This document shows, piece after piece, positions 16,601 to 24,166 of a DNA stretch of 49,970 bases. The notes beneath the pieces were generated by a model. It searched no databases. It was not told the DNA's origin and saw only the letters and a program-made list of their open reading frames with translations. The stretch lies in contig JAVKHN010000012.1 in NCBI GenBank assembly GCA_031459935.1, positions 1-49,970 of the forward strand, given 5' to 3'. A program made the position numbers and the translations under genes. Within the stretch, counting starts at the first letter, position 1; each line of letters begins with the position of its first letter. The stretch comes from Sysuimicrobium calidum. GTDB lineage: Bacteria; Sysuimicrobiota; Sysuimicrobiia; Sysuimicrobiales; Sysuimicrobiaceae.

Positions 16601-17919
16601 AGCCGCACCACGTGGGGAGGACGGAAGTCCCGCAGGACGTTCCGGGTGTCGATCACGAGCCGTGCCCGCTCTGCCACCCGCCGGTAGTCCACTCCGCTGT
16701 GGTCCGTGGCGATGATGACGCAGTCCGCCCACGCCAGCACCTCGTCCGTGAGGGGGACGGAGGTGAGCTCCTCGCCCGGGTTCGGAAGCCGCACCTGCGG
16801 GACGTGGGGATCGTGGTAGCGGACCACGGCTCCCCGCTTCTCCAGCAGCTCCATGATCTTGAGGGCCGGGGACTCCCGCGCGTCCGAGACATCCCGCTTA
16901 TACGCCACCCCCAGGACCAGGGTCCTGGCTCCCTGGAGCGTCTTCCCCTGAAGCCCCAGGGCGGTGGTGGTCTTGGAGACCACGTAGTAGGGCATGCTGT
17001 CGTTCACAGCGGCCGCCAGCTCGATGAACCGCACGTGGAAGTCGTACTCCCGGGCTTTCGCCGCGAGGTAGTAGGGATCGATGGGGATGCAGTGTCCGCC
17101 TACTCCCGGCCCCGGCGAGAAGGGCATGAACCCATAGGGCTTGGTGGCCGCAGCTTCGATGATCTCCCACACATCCAGCCCCATACGGTCGCACAGCAGC
17201 ATGAGCTCGTTCACGAGCGCGATGTTCACGTTGCGGAAGACGTTCTCGTACACCTTCACCATCTCCGCCACCGTAGGACTGCTCACGGGCACTACCCGCT
17301 CGATGAACTGGGCGTAAAAGGTGCAGGCCACCTCCGTGCAGGCCGCGCTGCACCCACCCACCACTTTTGGGACCTGGTGCAGGCTGTACCGGCGGTTCCC
17401 GGGGTCGATCCGCTCCGGGCTGAAGGCCAGGAAGAAGTCCAGTCCGGCCCGCAGGCCCGTGCGCTCCAGGATGGGCCGCAGGACCTCCTCCGTGGTTCCC
17501 GGATACGTGGTGCTCTCCAGGACCACCAGACGGCCGGGGCGGAGCACCCTGCGGATCCCCTCTGCGGCCCGGTGCACGTAGCTGAGGTCCGGTTCCTTAC
17601 TGCGGGTGAGGGGCGTGGGTACGCAGATCAGGAGGACCTCCGCCTCTGCGAGCTCCTCGTACCGGACGGTGGCGGTGAAGCGGCCGGATCGCACGAGGGG
17701 CGCAAGACGCTGGGGTTCCACGTCGTCGATGTAGGATCGCTCAGATCGAATGCTGTCCACCCGGGCCTCGTCCACGTCCACACCCAGCACGGGAAACCCC
17801 GCCTCCGCCACCGCCACCGCCAGCGGCAGCCCCACGTATCCCAACCCCACCACCCCCACCCGGGCGCTGCGGCTCTGGATGCGGGTCATGAGCTCCCCCT
17901 GCGAGATCAGCACGCTCAT
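16597..17919 (-). CDS. Nucleotide-sugar dehydrogenase, WbpA/TviB-like (UDP-HexNAc 6-dehydrogenase)
   Basis: This 440-residue four-electron dehydrogenase is related to UDP-N-acetylglucosamine/mannosamine 6-dehydrogenases. It shows VGVVGLGYVGLPLAVAVAEA (NAD-binding), LAFSPERIDPGNRRYSLHQVPKVVGG (a stretch typical of the WbpA/TviB branch rather than Ugd), GPGVGGHCIPIDPYYLA with the catalytic Cys, and LVLGVAYKRDVSDARESPAL at the start of the UDP-binding domain. Together with ugd it would give the polymer two kinds of uronic acid. The ATG at 17919 follows GAGGTG with five bases of spacing. An in-frame ATG at 17889 is a less supported alternative. It lies 18 bases after the Wzc-like gene. Confidence 0.9.
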   Translation of the reverse strand: MSVLISQGELMTRIQSRSARVGVVGLGYVGLPLAVAVAEAGFPVLGVDVDEARVDSIRSERSYIDDVEPQRLAPLVRSGRFTATVRYEELAEAEVLLICVPTPLTRSKEPDLSYVHRAAEGIRRVLRPGRLVVLESTTYPGTTEEVLRPILERTGLRAGLDFFLAFSPERIDPGNRRYSLHQVPKVVGGCSAACTEVACTFYAQFIERVVPVSSPTVAEMVKVYENVFRNVNIALVNELMLLCDRMGLDVWEIIEAAATKPYGFMPFSPGPGVGGHCIPIDPYYLAAKAREYDFHVRFIELAAAVNDSMPYYVVSKTTTALGLQGKTLQGARTLVLGVAYKRDVSDARESPALKIMELLEKRGAVVRYHDPHVPQVRLPNPGEELTSVPLTDEVLAWADCVIIATDHSGVDYRRVAERARLVIDTRNVLRDFRPPHVVRL

Positions 17920-17937
17920 CCCACCTCACCTCACTGC

Positions 17938-20046
17938 CTACGCCTTGCGCCAAAGCCTCCCGTTCCCGCTTTTGGACTGAAAGAACTGGTGGTGGTAGAA
18001 GTACGTGTCCACGTGCTCAGGGCTTGCCTTGTTGACCACCACGCCCACCACCTTGGCACCGGCCCGGTGGAGCTGCACCCGCACCAGCTCCTCGATGCCC
18101 CGCGGCGGACGCCCCGCCTCTACCACGAGCAGCACCCCGTCGCACAAGGGGCCGATGGCGTACACGTCCGCGAAGGCACCGGCGGCCGGGGTGTCCACCA
18201 GCACCACGTCCGCCCGCTCCGCGAGGGCCTTGAGCAGGGGCTCCACCCGCCGTGGATTCAGGAGCTTCCCGGGATCCGACACCGTCCCGCCTGCGGGCAA
18301 CAGCCACAGGTTGGGCTCCACCTGTACCAGGGCCTCCTCCAGGGAGGCACTTTGGGAGAGGACCTCCGCCAGTCCGCGGCTGACCTCCGTCCGCAGCAGG
18401 CGGTGCAGGGCGGGCCGACGCAGCATGGCGTCCACCACCACCGTGCGGTCGCCCACATCCGCACAGGCCCGGGCGAGGTTCATCACCACCGTGGAGGTGC
18501 CCTCCCGGGGCTTGGTGCTGGTCACCGCGAGCACCCTGGGCGGCCCCATGCCGTTGGGGCTCAGCAGACTCGCCCGCAGCATGCGGTAGCCCTCGTCGAA
18601 GGGCGGGTTGTGCCTGGGGATGGCGCCCAGGGCCGGTACCCCGAGCAGCCGCTCCGCCTGTTCCGGGGTCTTGAGCCGGTTATCGGTGTGCTCCGCGAAG
18701 AGTACGAGCCCCACGCCCCCCACCAGCCCCAGCAGGGCCCCCGCAAGCCCCCGCATGGGTCGGTTCCCGAGGGGAGAGGCGCGGCGGGCCATGCGAGCGA
18801 GGTCCACCACCGTGAGGGTCCCGATGGTCTGGAACTCCTGCTCCCGCACCCGGATGTCCATGAGCCGCTGCTGGAGGTTCGTGTACTGCTGCTGGAGGAT
18901 CTGGACGTTGCGTTCCAGCCGAGCTTCCTCCAGCTCGTAGCGGGAGAGGGTTGGCAGCTCCTGCCGGATGGCTCGGCTCAGCTGCCGCAGGGCCTCCTTC
19001 CGCGCCAGGAACACGAGCCGCTGGGCCTCCAGGTTCATCTGGCTCTGGAGCAACCGCGTGTACTCCGGATCCGGGAGGCTCTCCGGGACCCGCGGAGCCT
19101 GGGCCTGCGGGCCGGACGGGGCCTGGGGAAGCAGGGCGGCCTGATCGATGGGCAACCGGTGCTGGAAATTGCCCTGCCGGACCTCCACCGTGTCCTCCTC
19201 CACCGCGGTCACCCGGAACCCCTCGATCACGTCGCCCACCCGGGCGAAGTAGGTGCGCTCCGCGGATTGCAGGATGGCGAGGTGGGTCCCGTCCAGCATC
19301 ACGGTTCCCGTGGCCCGGAAGGGGACCCCGGGTGCCTGAGGCAGGGGTTGGAGCCGGTTTGCGAGATGCTGCTGGATCTGTTCCCGCACCATCGCGAGCT
19401 TCGTCTCGAGTTCCCGGAGGCCCAGATCGATCCGGGTGATCTCCGCCTCCAGGGCTCCCATAGCGTTGATCCGGCTGGGCACCCGGGTGTAGAGCTGGCG
19501 GAGGTTGCGGAACCGCCACAGCTCCTCCTCCGCCTGTCGGAGACTGGTGCCCATGTCGGCCGCCAGCTTCTCCACGAACTCCCGCGCGAGGGTCACCCCC
19601 CGCCGGTTGATCTCCCGGTGAAAGGCAGAGGCCGCCTCCGCCACCGCGTTCGCCAGCCGCACCGCCTCCTGCTCCGTGCCCGCCATGGCGGTGACCCGGA
19701 TGAGGTCACTTCCGGGATCCCGCTGGACCCGGATCCGCCCCACCAGCTGCACCGGGGTCAGAGGAAGGCCGAGGCTCCGGATCACCCGCTCCGCCACCGT
19801 GAGGCTGCGCAGGAGATCCACCGCCAGGGCCCGCTGCTGCTCCGCGCTGCGGTCCCGACGGGTGCCCGCCACGAAGTCCGAGACCCGCTGGTCCTCGGGT
19901 GGCGCCGTGGTGAGGGTGGCGGTGGCCTCGAACTCCGCAGGCCTCGGCCGTTCCACGAGTACCGCGACCAGGGCCACGCTGAGGGTGAGTCCCAGGAGCA
20001 GCCACCGCCGCCGGCGCAGGATCCGGTAGTAGGTCCAGAACTCCAT
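17938..20046 (-). CDS. Wzc-like polysaccharide copolymerase/BY-kinase relative with PilP/GspC-like insert and altered P-loop
   Basis: This 702-residue inner-membrane protein controls polymer length in related systems. Residues 1-35 hold the first membrane helix. A Wzz domain follows, then long coiled-coil stretches (about 165-235 and 330-405). A second membrane helix is near 433-451 and a cytoplasmic kinase-like domain runs from about 480 to 702. Between the coils, residues about 245-300 (LDGTHLAILQSAERTYFARV, GDVIEGFRVTAVEEDTVEVR) resemble the small beta domain of PilP/GspC. The kinase P-loop reads TSTKPREGTSTV (509-520). The usual P-G-E-G-K-S is P-R-E-G-T-S, so the ATP-binding Lys is missing, and Walker A' is VVVDAMLRRP with Met for Asp. 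Walker B VVLVDTP (614-620) is kept. Only two tyrosines (YFY) lie in the tail. It is probably a non-catalytic or altered kinase. AAGGAG supports the ATG at 20046. Confidence 0.88.
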   Translation of the reverse strand: MEFWTYYRILRRRRWLLLGLTLSVALVAVLVERPRPAEFEATATLTTAPPEDQRVSDFVAGTRRDRSAEQQRALAVDLLRSLTVAERVIRSLGLPLTPVQLVGRIRVQRDPGSDLIRVTAMAGTEQEAVRLANAVAEAASAFHREINRRGVTLAREFVEKLAADMGTSLRQAEEELWRFRNLRQLYTRVPSRINAMGALEAEITRIDLGLRELETKLAMVREQIQQHLANRLQPLPQAPGVPFRATGTVMLDGTHLAILQSAERTYFARVGDVIEGFRVTAVEEDTVEVRQGNFQHRLPIDQAALLPQAPSGPQAQAPRVPESLPDPEYTRLLQSQMNLEAQRLVFLARKEALRQLSRAIRQELPTLSRYELEEARLERNVQILQQQYTNLQQRLMDIRVREQEFQTIGTLTVVDLARMARRASPLGNRPMRGLAGALLGLVGGVGLVLFAEHTDNRLKTPEQAERLLGVPALGAIPRHNPPFDEGYRMLRASLLSPNGMGPPRVLAVTSTKPREGTSTVVMNLARACADVGDRTVVVDAMLRRPALHRLLRTEVSRGLAEVLSQSASLEEALVQVEPNLWLLPAGGTVSDPGKLLNPRRVEPLLKALAERADVVLVDTPAAGAFADVYAIGPLCDGVLLVVEAGRPPRGIEELVRVQLHRAGAKVVGVVVNKASPEHVDTYFYHHQFFQSKSGNGRLWRKA

Positions 20047-20069
20047 CGTTCTCTCCTTCCCAGCGGAGT

Positions 20070-20255
20070 TCAGTCCGGCTCACGTTCTTCCGTGAGGATG
20101 AGCCAGGTCTCCCGGCGTCCCGTGGGCGTCCTGGCCAGGTAGATTCCCTGGACGATCCAGATGGAGGCCTGCCACAACAGCCGCCAGCCCACGGGGCAGC
20201 AGCGGCGGTCAAGGAGCTCCGGATCCGGGAAGAGCAGGGCTCGGCTAGCCTCCAT
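20070..20255 (-). CDS. Small hypothetical protein (61 aa)
   Basis: This short frame lies between the response regulator and the Wzc-like gene on the same strand. It begins MEASRALLFPDPELLDRRCC, has a Trp-rich middle (GWRLLWQASIWIVQGIYLA) that could be a membrane-associated or amphipathic helix, and ends in an acidic tail. GGGGAG lies four to five bases before the ATG at 20255, and the gene overlaps the regulator's end by 11 bases, as many true genes do here. I recognise no family. Without it, about 200 bases of this tight operon would be empty, which supports a real gene. It could still be a chance frame. Confidence 0.5.
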   Translation of the reverse strand: MEASRALLFPDPELLDRRCCPVGWRLLWQASIWIVQGIYLARTPTGRRETWLILTEEREPD

Positions 20256-20955
20256 GGGACTCCCCATGGTCCGCGGAAGAGGCCTGCCCGTACGCACTTC
20301 GGAGGTGCCAGCCGTTGCGCAGTGCGTAGGCCACCGCCTGGGTGCGGTTGCGGGCCCCGATCTTCCGGAAGATGGATCGGATGTGGCTTTTCACCGTGGT
20401 AGCGCTGAGAAACATGCGACTCGCGATCTCCCGGTCCGTAGCCCCTTTAACCATCTGAAGCAGGATCTCCAGCTCCCGGCTCGTGAGCCCGCCGAGGATG
20501 GACCCGTTCTGGTCCTGCCGCTCCCGCATGAGAAGCCGGAACCGCTCCACCAGCTGCCGGGTGATGCGGGGATGTATGAGTGTCCGGCCGCTGGTTACCC
20601 CCTCGATGGCCCGGACCAGGTTCTCGATGTGAATGTCCTTCAGCACGTAGCCCGTGGCTCCGGCCTCGATGGCCCGAAAGGCCTGCTCCTCATCCGCCCA
20701 CTCCGCGAGCACGATCACCTCCACCTCCGGAAGGCGGCTCTTGAAGAGGCGGATGGCTTCCACCAGATCCAGCCCCGGCATCTCCTGGTCCACCAGGACC
20801 ACATCCGGCCGCAACGCCTCCAAGAGCTCATAAGCCTCCTGGGCGCTCGCTGCCTCCCCTACGAGATCGATTCGCTCCCGGTGCTCCAGCAGGCTCCGCA
20901 GCCCCTGCCGCACCAGAGTCGTGTCATCCACCACCAGGACCCGCAGTTTCTCCAC
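20245..20955 (-). CDS. NarL/FixJ-family response regulator
   Basis: This 236-residue two-domain regulator has a receiver domain with the acidic pair D10-D11, phospho-acceptor D56 in VVLVDQEMPG and the switch Lys in GYVLKDIHIENL. The LuxR-type helix-turn-helix is GLTSRELEILLQMVKGATDREIASRMFLSATTVKSHIRSIFRKIGARNRTQAVAYAL. It is the first gene before the polysaccharide genes on the minus strand, so it may be cotranscribed with them and control them. The start is GTG at 20955. A second regulator of the same build lies divergently next to a histidine kinase, which could phosphorylate both. Confidence 0.93.
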   Translation of the reverse strand: MEKLRVLVVDDTTLVRQGLRSLLEHRERIDLVGEAASAQEAYELLEALRPDVVLVDQEMPGLDLVEAIRLFKSRLPEVEVIVLAEWADEEQAFRAIEAGATGYVLKDIHIENLVRAIEGVTSGRTLIHPRITRQLVERFRLLMRERQDQNGSILGGLTSRELEILLQMVKGATDREIASRMFLSATTVKSHIRSIFRKIGARNRTQAVAYALRNGWHLRSAYGQASSADHGESHGG

Positions 20956-21278
20956 AGCCCTCTCACCCGATCGTGATCGTTTGGAGGAGGCATTCCGGGA
21001 GCGCTTTCCTGGCTCCTCCGTCCGATCGGACGGTTCGGAGGCTCTTTCGGGGGAGGGGGATCATTCATTTGGATGAGTTTTTGAGCAACTCCGGAAAATC
21101 GAGGCAGGAACCGCCCCGCTTCCCAGCGTATTTTTTTTCAGGCAAAGGGGGCCGCAGGCTGCGGTCTAGACAGCTCTTCCGTACCTCAGAAGCGCAGTTG
21201 TTGTCCTTTCGCTCCCGTTCGTGATCCCTGATGGCCCCTCGGCTCCTCAGGACTTGATCAGACCTAGGAGGGCAGGTT
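20956..21278. promoter_or_regulatory. Divergent intergenic region with palindromes
   Basis: This 323-base region separates the minus-strand regulator/polysaccharide operon from the plus-strand kinase operon, so it must hold two promoters. CCGTCCGATCGGACGG (21018-21033) is a perfect 16-base palindrome, set in a longer imperfect inverted repeat (GGCTCCTCC ... GGAGGCTC). A weaker one, CGATCGTGATCG (20968-20979), lies just upstream of the regulator start. A run of eight T is at about 21130. AGGAGG (21266-21271) is the ribosome-binding site of the kinase gene. I found no convincing -35/-10 pair on either strand, so promoters may be regulator-dependent. I see no gene here. Confidence 0.55.
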
Positions 21279-22262
21279 GTGACGGCTTCGGATCTTCTGA
21301 AGTACCGTCTGGAGATCTGGCGGTCTGTGGGGGCCCTCCCGGATCGGGAAACCGTCCGGCACCGGATCGAGAACGTGCTTGCGGAGTCGGTGTCCGCGGA
21401 TCGGGTGGTGCTGGGATCTCGGGGGCATGTCCGGAGCGCGGTGCGGCACCACCGGGTGCGGATGGATTCCTACGGGAGTGCCCGGGAGGACCTGTGGGTG
21501 AAAAGGCAGCAGCCGCTTTCGGGAGAGGACCGGAAGATCCTCCGGGCCCTGTGGCGGGAAGCGCGGGAAGTTCTGGCGGCCATCACACGGGTGGAGGAGG
21601 TGGTGGAGGCAGAGCGTCACCGCCAGGCCCTGCGCCTCCACCAGGGCCCGGCCCAGGCTCTCGTCCGTGCGCTGCTCGCCCTGCACCTGTGCAGGCAGGA
21701 GGCCGCCCGCGATCCTGTCGTGGCACAGAAGTTGCAAAACCAGGCAGTGGATTTCGTGCGGCAGGCTCTGTGCGCGGTCCGGGATGCGATACGGTTGCTG
21801 AAATCCCAGAAGCCTGCGTTTCCTGGGATGGAGCGGGCCATCCGGGACGTGTGGGACCAGCTGCAGGTCTTTACCGAGGCGCGCCTCTTGCTGGATCTGG
21901 AGTGCCCGGAGGCTCTGCCGGAGCACGTGGAGGAGGGCCTTGCCGCGGTGGCCTGCGAGGCCGTGACGAACGCGGCCCGGCATGCCGGGGCGAGCCGGAT
22001 CGAAGTCCGGCTGCGCCGTGGCCGGGGCGCCGTGACCCTGGAGGTCTTCGATGACGGGAAGGGGATGGGAGCCGGATTCCGGCCGGGCCGCGGCCGGCGT
22101 TCCTTGGGGCTCGCGCTCATGCAGGAGCAGGTGAAGCGCTTGAAGGGTCAGCTCCGGATTCACAGTGGGGTGGAAGGGACCCGGATCCGCGTGGTGGTGC
22201 CTCTGGGGGCGGGGGGATGTGGAGGCTGCGCGGGCCGCGGAACTCTGAAGGCACTCGCATGA
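21279..22262 (+). CDS. Soluble sensor histidine kinase (HisKA_3/NarX-like)
   Basis: This 327-residue kinase has no membrane segment, so it senses a cytoplasmic signal. Residues 1-105 are an unassigned sensor part. Residues 108-180 form the dimerisation helix pair, with AERHRQALRLHQGPAQALVRALLA in place of the usual ER-x-R-I-A-x-E-L-H-D/E. His121 is the likely phosphorylated residue, but the acidic residue after it is Gln122. The ATPase domain has EAVTNAARHAG (N box), VFDDGKGMG (G1) and SLGLALMQEQ (G2). It starts with GTG at 21279, seven bases after AGGAGG, and its partner regulator follows 9 bases downstream. It probably signals to that regulator and perhaps to the one at 20245-20955. Confidence 0.87.
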   Translation: MTASDLLKYRLEIWRSVGALPDRETVRHRIENVLAESVSADRVVLGSRGHVRSAVRHHRVRMDSYGSAREDLWVKRQQPLSGEDRKILRALWREAREVLAAITRVEEVVEAERHRQALRLHQGPAQALVRALLALHLCRQEAARDPVVAQKLQNQAVDFVRQALCAVRDAIRLLKSQKPAFPGMERAIRDVWDQLQVFTEARLLLDLECPEALPEHVEEGLAAVACEAVTNAARHAGASRIEVRLRRGRGAVTLEVFDDGKGMGAGFRPGRGRRSLGLALMQEQVKRLKGQLRIHSGVEGTRIRVVVPLGAGGCGGCAGRGTLKALA

Positions 22263-22271
22263 GGAGAAGGC

Positions 22272-22988
22272 ATGCCCATCCGCGTCCTGCTCGCTGACGA
22301 CCAGGTCCTGACCCGACAAGGGCTACGGGCCCTCCTGAGCCGGGAGCCAGACATCGAGGTGGTGGCAGAGGCGAGCACCGGACAGGAGGCGGTGCAGCTC
22401 GCCCTCCGCCACCGGCCGGACGTGGTGCTCATGGACGTGGTCATGGAGGAGGGCGACGGCATCGAGGCCACCCGGGCCATCAAGCAGAGTTGTCCCCACA
22501 CCCAGATCCTCATCCTCACCGTGTACGCGGACCAGGAACTGTTCCGACGCGCGGTGCGGGCGGGGGCTGTGGGCTATGTGCTGAAGGACATCTCTCCCCA
22601 GAACCTGGTGAACGCCATCCGGGCGGTGTACAGCGGCAAGACCATGGTGAACCCCGGAATCGTGCGTCAGCTGGTGGAGGACCTCTATCGCCGGGCGGAG
22701 GAGGGGCCCTGGCACGCACGGAGGATGCACGGCCTCACGGACCGGGAGGTGGACGTGCTGCTGGGGGTGGCGAGCGGGCTGTCGGACAAGGAGATCGCTG
22801 CCAGGCTGTTCCTGGCGGAGTCCACGGTGAAGACCCACCTGCGATCCATCTACCAGAAGCTGGGCGTGCGCAACCGGGCCCAGGCGGCCGCCTGGGCCGT
22901 GGAGAAGGGCCTGGTGCAGCCCGGGCCGCTCTCCGGGGTCCGGACCGGTACGGAGCCAGCCCGGGTCCGTACCCGAAAGGCCCAGTAG
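22272..22988 (+). CDS. NarL/FixJ-family response regulator
   Basis: This is a 238-residue receiver plus LuxR-type helix-turn-helix protein. D9-D10, phospho-acceptor D55 (VVLMDVVMEEGDG) and Lys in GYVLKDISPQNL are intact. The DNA-binding half reads GLTDREVDVLLGVASGLSDKEIAARLFLAESTVKTHLRSIYQKLGVRNRAQAAAWAV. It lies 9 bases after the histidine kinase gene and forms a two-component pair with it. GAGGAGAAGGC precedes the ATG. It is clearly similar to the regulator across the divergent region (same layout, and TVKxHxRSI-x-x-K), suggesting an old duplication. Targets are unknown, and the adjacent palindromes are candidates. Confidence 0.93.
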   Translation: MPIRVLLADDQVLTRQGLRALLSREPDIEVVAEASTGQEAVQLALRHRPDVVLMDVVMEEGDGIEATRAIKQSCPHTQILILTVYADQELFRRAVRAGAVGYVLKDISPQNLVNAIRAVYSGKTMVNPGIVRQLVEDLYRRAEEGPWHARRMHGLTDREVDVLLGVASGLSDKEIAARLFLAESTVKTHLRSIYQKLGVRNRAQAAAWAVEKGLVQPGPLSGVRTGTEPARVRTRKAQ

Positions 22989-23008
22989 TATCGGCAGGCC
23001 CGCCCTGG

Positions 23009-23014
23009 TATACT
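23009..23014 (+). promoter_or_regulatory. Candidate -10 box of tRNA-Val promoter
   Basis: TATACT lies 10 bases before the tRNA 5' end region. No good -35 hexamer is found at 16-18 bases upstream (the sequence there reads TAGTAT), so the promoter assignment rests on the -10 box and position alone. Confidence 0.35.
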
Positions 23015-23023
23015 CCTGGGTGC

Positions 23024-23098
23024 GGGCGCTTAGCTCAGTGGGAGAGCGCCGCTCTGACGCAGCGGAGGTCGGAGGTTCGAACCCTCCAGCGCCCACCA
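23024..23098 (+). tRNA. tRNA-Val (anticodon GAC)
   Basis: This is a complete cloverleaf of 75 bases. Acceptor GGGCGCT pairs with AGCGCCC. The D arm is GCTC...GAGC. The anticodon stem CCGCT/AGCGG encloses the loop CTGACGC, which puts GAC at positions 34-36 (valine, codon GUC). The T arm is GGAGG-TTCGAAC-CCTCC. The 3' CCA is encoded in the DNA. It is a single tRNA with no neighbour tRNA, and I see no repeat suggesting an integration site at its 3' end. Confidence 0.95.
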
Positions 23099-23160
23099 GG
23101 CTGGATGTGCAAGCACCGCATCCCCCTCCGGTACGTGGATCGCCCTGGTGGCCCCCCATC

Positions 23161-23316
23161 GTGCTGACCCTCAGGCCGTTCCTGGGCCGCAAGGGACATT
23201 CCTCCGAGGACCTGGAGAAGATGCACGCCGCCTGTGTGAAGGCGGCGGTCCTGCAGGCCGCCCTCTGGAGCCACCCCTACGCCCGGGAGGAGGACTGGAC
23301 TGGTAGGATCCTGTAG
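23161..23316 (+). CDS. Possible small protein (51 aa)
   Basis: A short frame lies between the tRNA and the glycosyltransferase gene. From GTG at 23161 it reads VLTLRPFLGRKGHSSEDLEK and continues into HAACVKAAVLQAALWSHPYAREEDW. The mix of charged and helical residues looks more protein-like than the shadow frames nearby, but there is no clear ribosome-binding site and no family I recognise. The rest of the 23099-23342 gap holds nothing else I can support. Confidence 0.3.
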   Translation: MLTLRPFLGRKGHSSEDLEKMHAACVKAAVLQAALWSHPYAREEDWTGRIL

Positions 23317-23342
23317 TGCGACCATGAGGCCGGAACGGCCTG

Positions 23343-24098
23343 ATGGAGGAGGAAGGGACCTTGTGTGCGGGCAGGATCTGGGTGCTCCTGCCCGCCTACA
23401 ACGAGGCCAAAAACCTCCCGGAAGTGCTGGCGGGTCTGGACGCGATGGCCCGCACGCTTCCCCTCCGCGTGCTGGTGGTGGACGATGGGAGCGAGGACGG
23501 AACCGGAGAGGTAGCGGCCAGTTGGCGGGGGCCTTGTGCACCCCTGGTGGTGATTCACGACCGCAACCGGGGCCTGGGTGCGGCCCTGCGCATGGGGCTG
23601 GGTGCCCTCCTCGACCGGTGCGCGGACGGGGACATCGTGATCACCATGGACGCGGACGGTTCCCACCGTCCCGTCCAGATTCCGCAGCTGGTGGAGGCCG
23701 TCCGCGGGGGCGCGGACGTGGCCATCGCGAGCCGGTATTGCCGGGGAAGCCGCGTCCTCGGGGTTCCGCTTCCTCGCCGCCTGCTGAGCCAGGGTGCCCG
23801 CCTCCTCCTCTCTCTGCGATTCCCCATGAAAGGGGTGCGGGACTACACCTGTGGCTACCGGTCCTACCGGGCCGCCCTGCTTCGCAGGGCGAGGGAGCGG
23901 TACGGAGAACGCTGGATTGAGTCCTCGGGGTTTGCGGCTACCGCAGAACTGCTCCTGAGTCTACAGCCCTTCCGGCCCGCGGTCCGCGAGATCCCCATCG
24001 AGCTCCGCTACGACCTCAAGCAGGGCAAAAGCAAGCTTCCTCCCCTCCGCACCATCCGGGAGTACCTCCGGATCCTGATGAAGACCCGCGTCCCGTGA
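23343..24098 (+). CDS. Polyprenyl-phosphate glycosyltransferase (DPM1-like, GT2)
   Basis: This 251-residue GT-A enzyme is of the dolichyl-phosphate mannosyltransferase group. LLPAYNEAKNLPEVLAGL opens the fold. VLVVDDGSEDGT is the UDP/GDP-binding DDGS motif, MDADGSHRP carries the DxD metal site, and KGVRDYTCGYRSYR is the conserved acceptor region of the DPM1 family. There is no C-terminal membrane anchor. It would make a polyprenyl-phosphate sugar, a donor that an ArnT-like enzyme such as the one at 15341-16600 could use (inference). The ATG at 23343 is followed at once by a GGAGGAGGAAGGG run that could itself be the ribosome-binding site of an in-frame TTG at 23361, so the start is uncertain. 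Confidence 0.88.
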   Translation: MEEEGTLCAGRIWVLLPAYNEAKNLPEVLAGLDAMARTLPLRVLVVDDGSEDGTGEVAASWRGPCAPLVVIHDRNRGLGAALRMGLGALLDRCADGDIVITMDADGSHRPVQIPQLVEAVRGGADVAIASRYCRGSRVLGVPLPRRLLSQGARLLLSLRFPMKGVRDYTCGYRSYRAALLRRARERYGERWIESSGFAATAELLLSLQPFRPAVREIPIELRYDLKQGKSKLPPLRTIREYLRILMKTRVP

Positions 24099-24166
24099 CG
24101 GGTTCCGGGGAACCGCAAAATCGGGAGGCCGGTGCGTTCGTCCCCGTGGAAAGGATCGCGGGGGTG

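Noticed and set aside
14810..16687. Plus-strand open frame of 625 codons
   Set aside because: It is antisense to the polymerase-like and ArnT-like membrane proteins, and its Arg/Glu/Gln/Pro/His-rich composition is typical of a shadow frame.
16579..20142. Plus-strand open frame of 1187 codons across the polysaccharide genes
   Set aside because: It runs antisense to three well-supported genes (dehydrogenase, Wzc-like, and ArnT-like ends), has His/Pro/Gly/Arg-rich low-information composition and no domain. High G+C removes stops from the opposite frame.
21018..21033. The 16-base palindrome as an intrinsic terminator
   Set aside because: It has no loop and no following T tract on either strand, and it lies between two divergent genes where nothing needs to end.
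23024..23098. tRNA-Val as a mobile-element attachment site
   Set aside because: No integrase, no repeat of the tRNA 3' end and no change in base composition are seen on either side.
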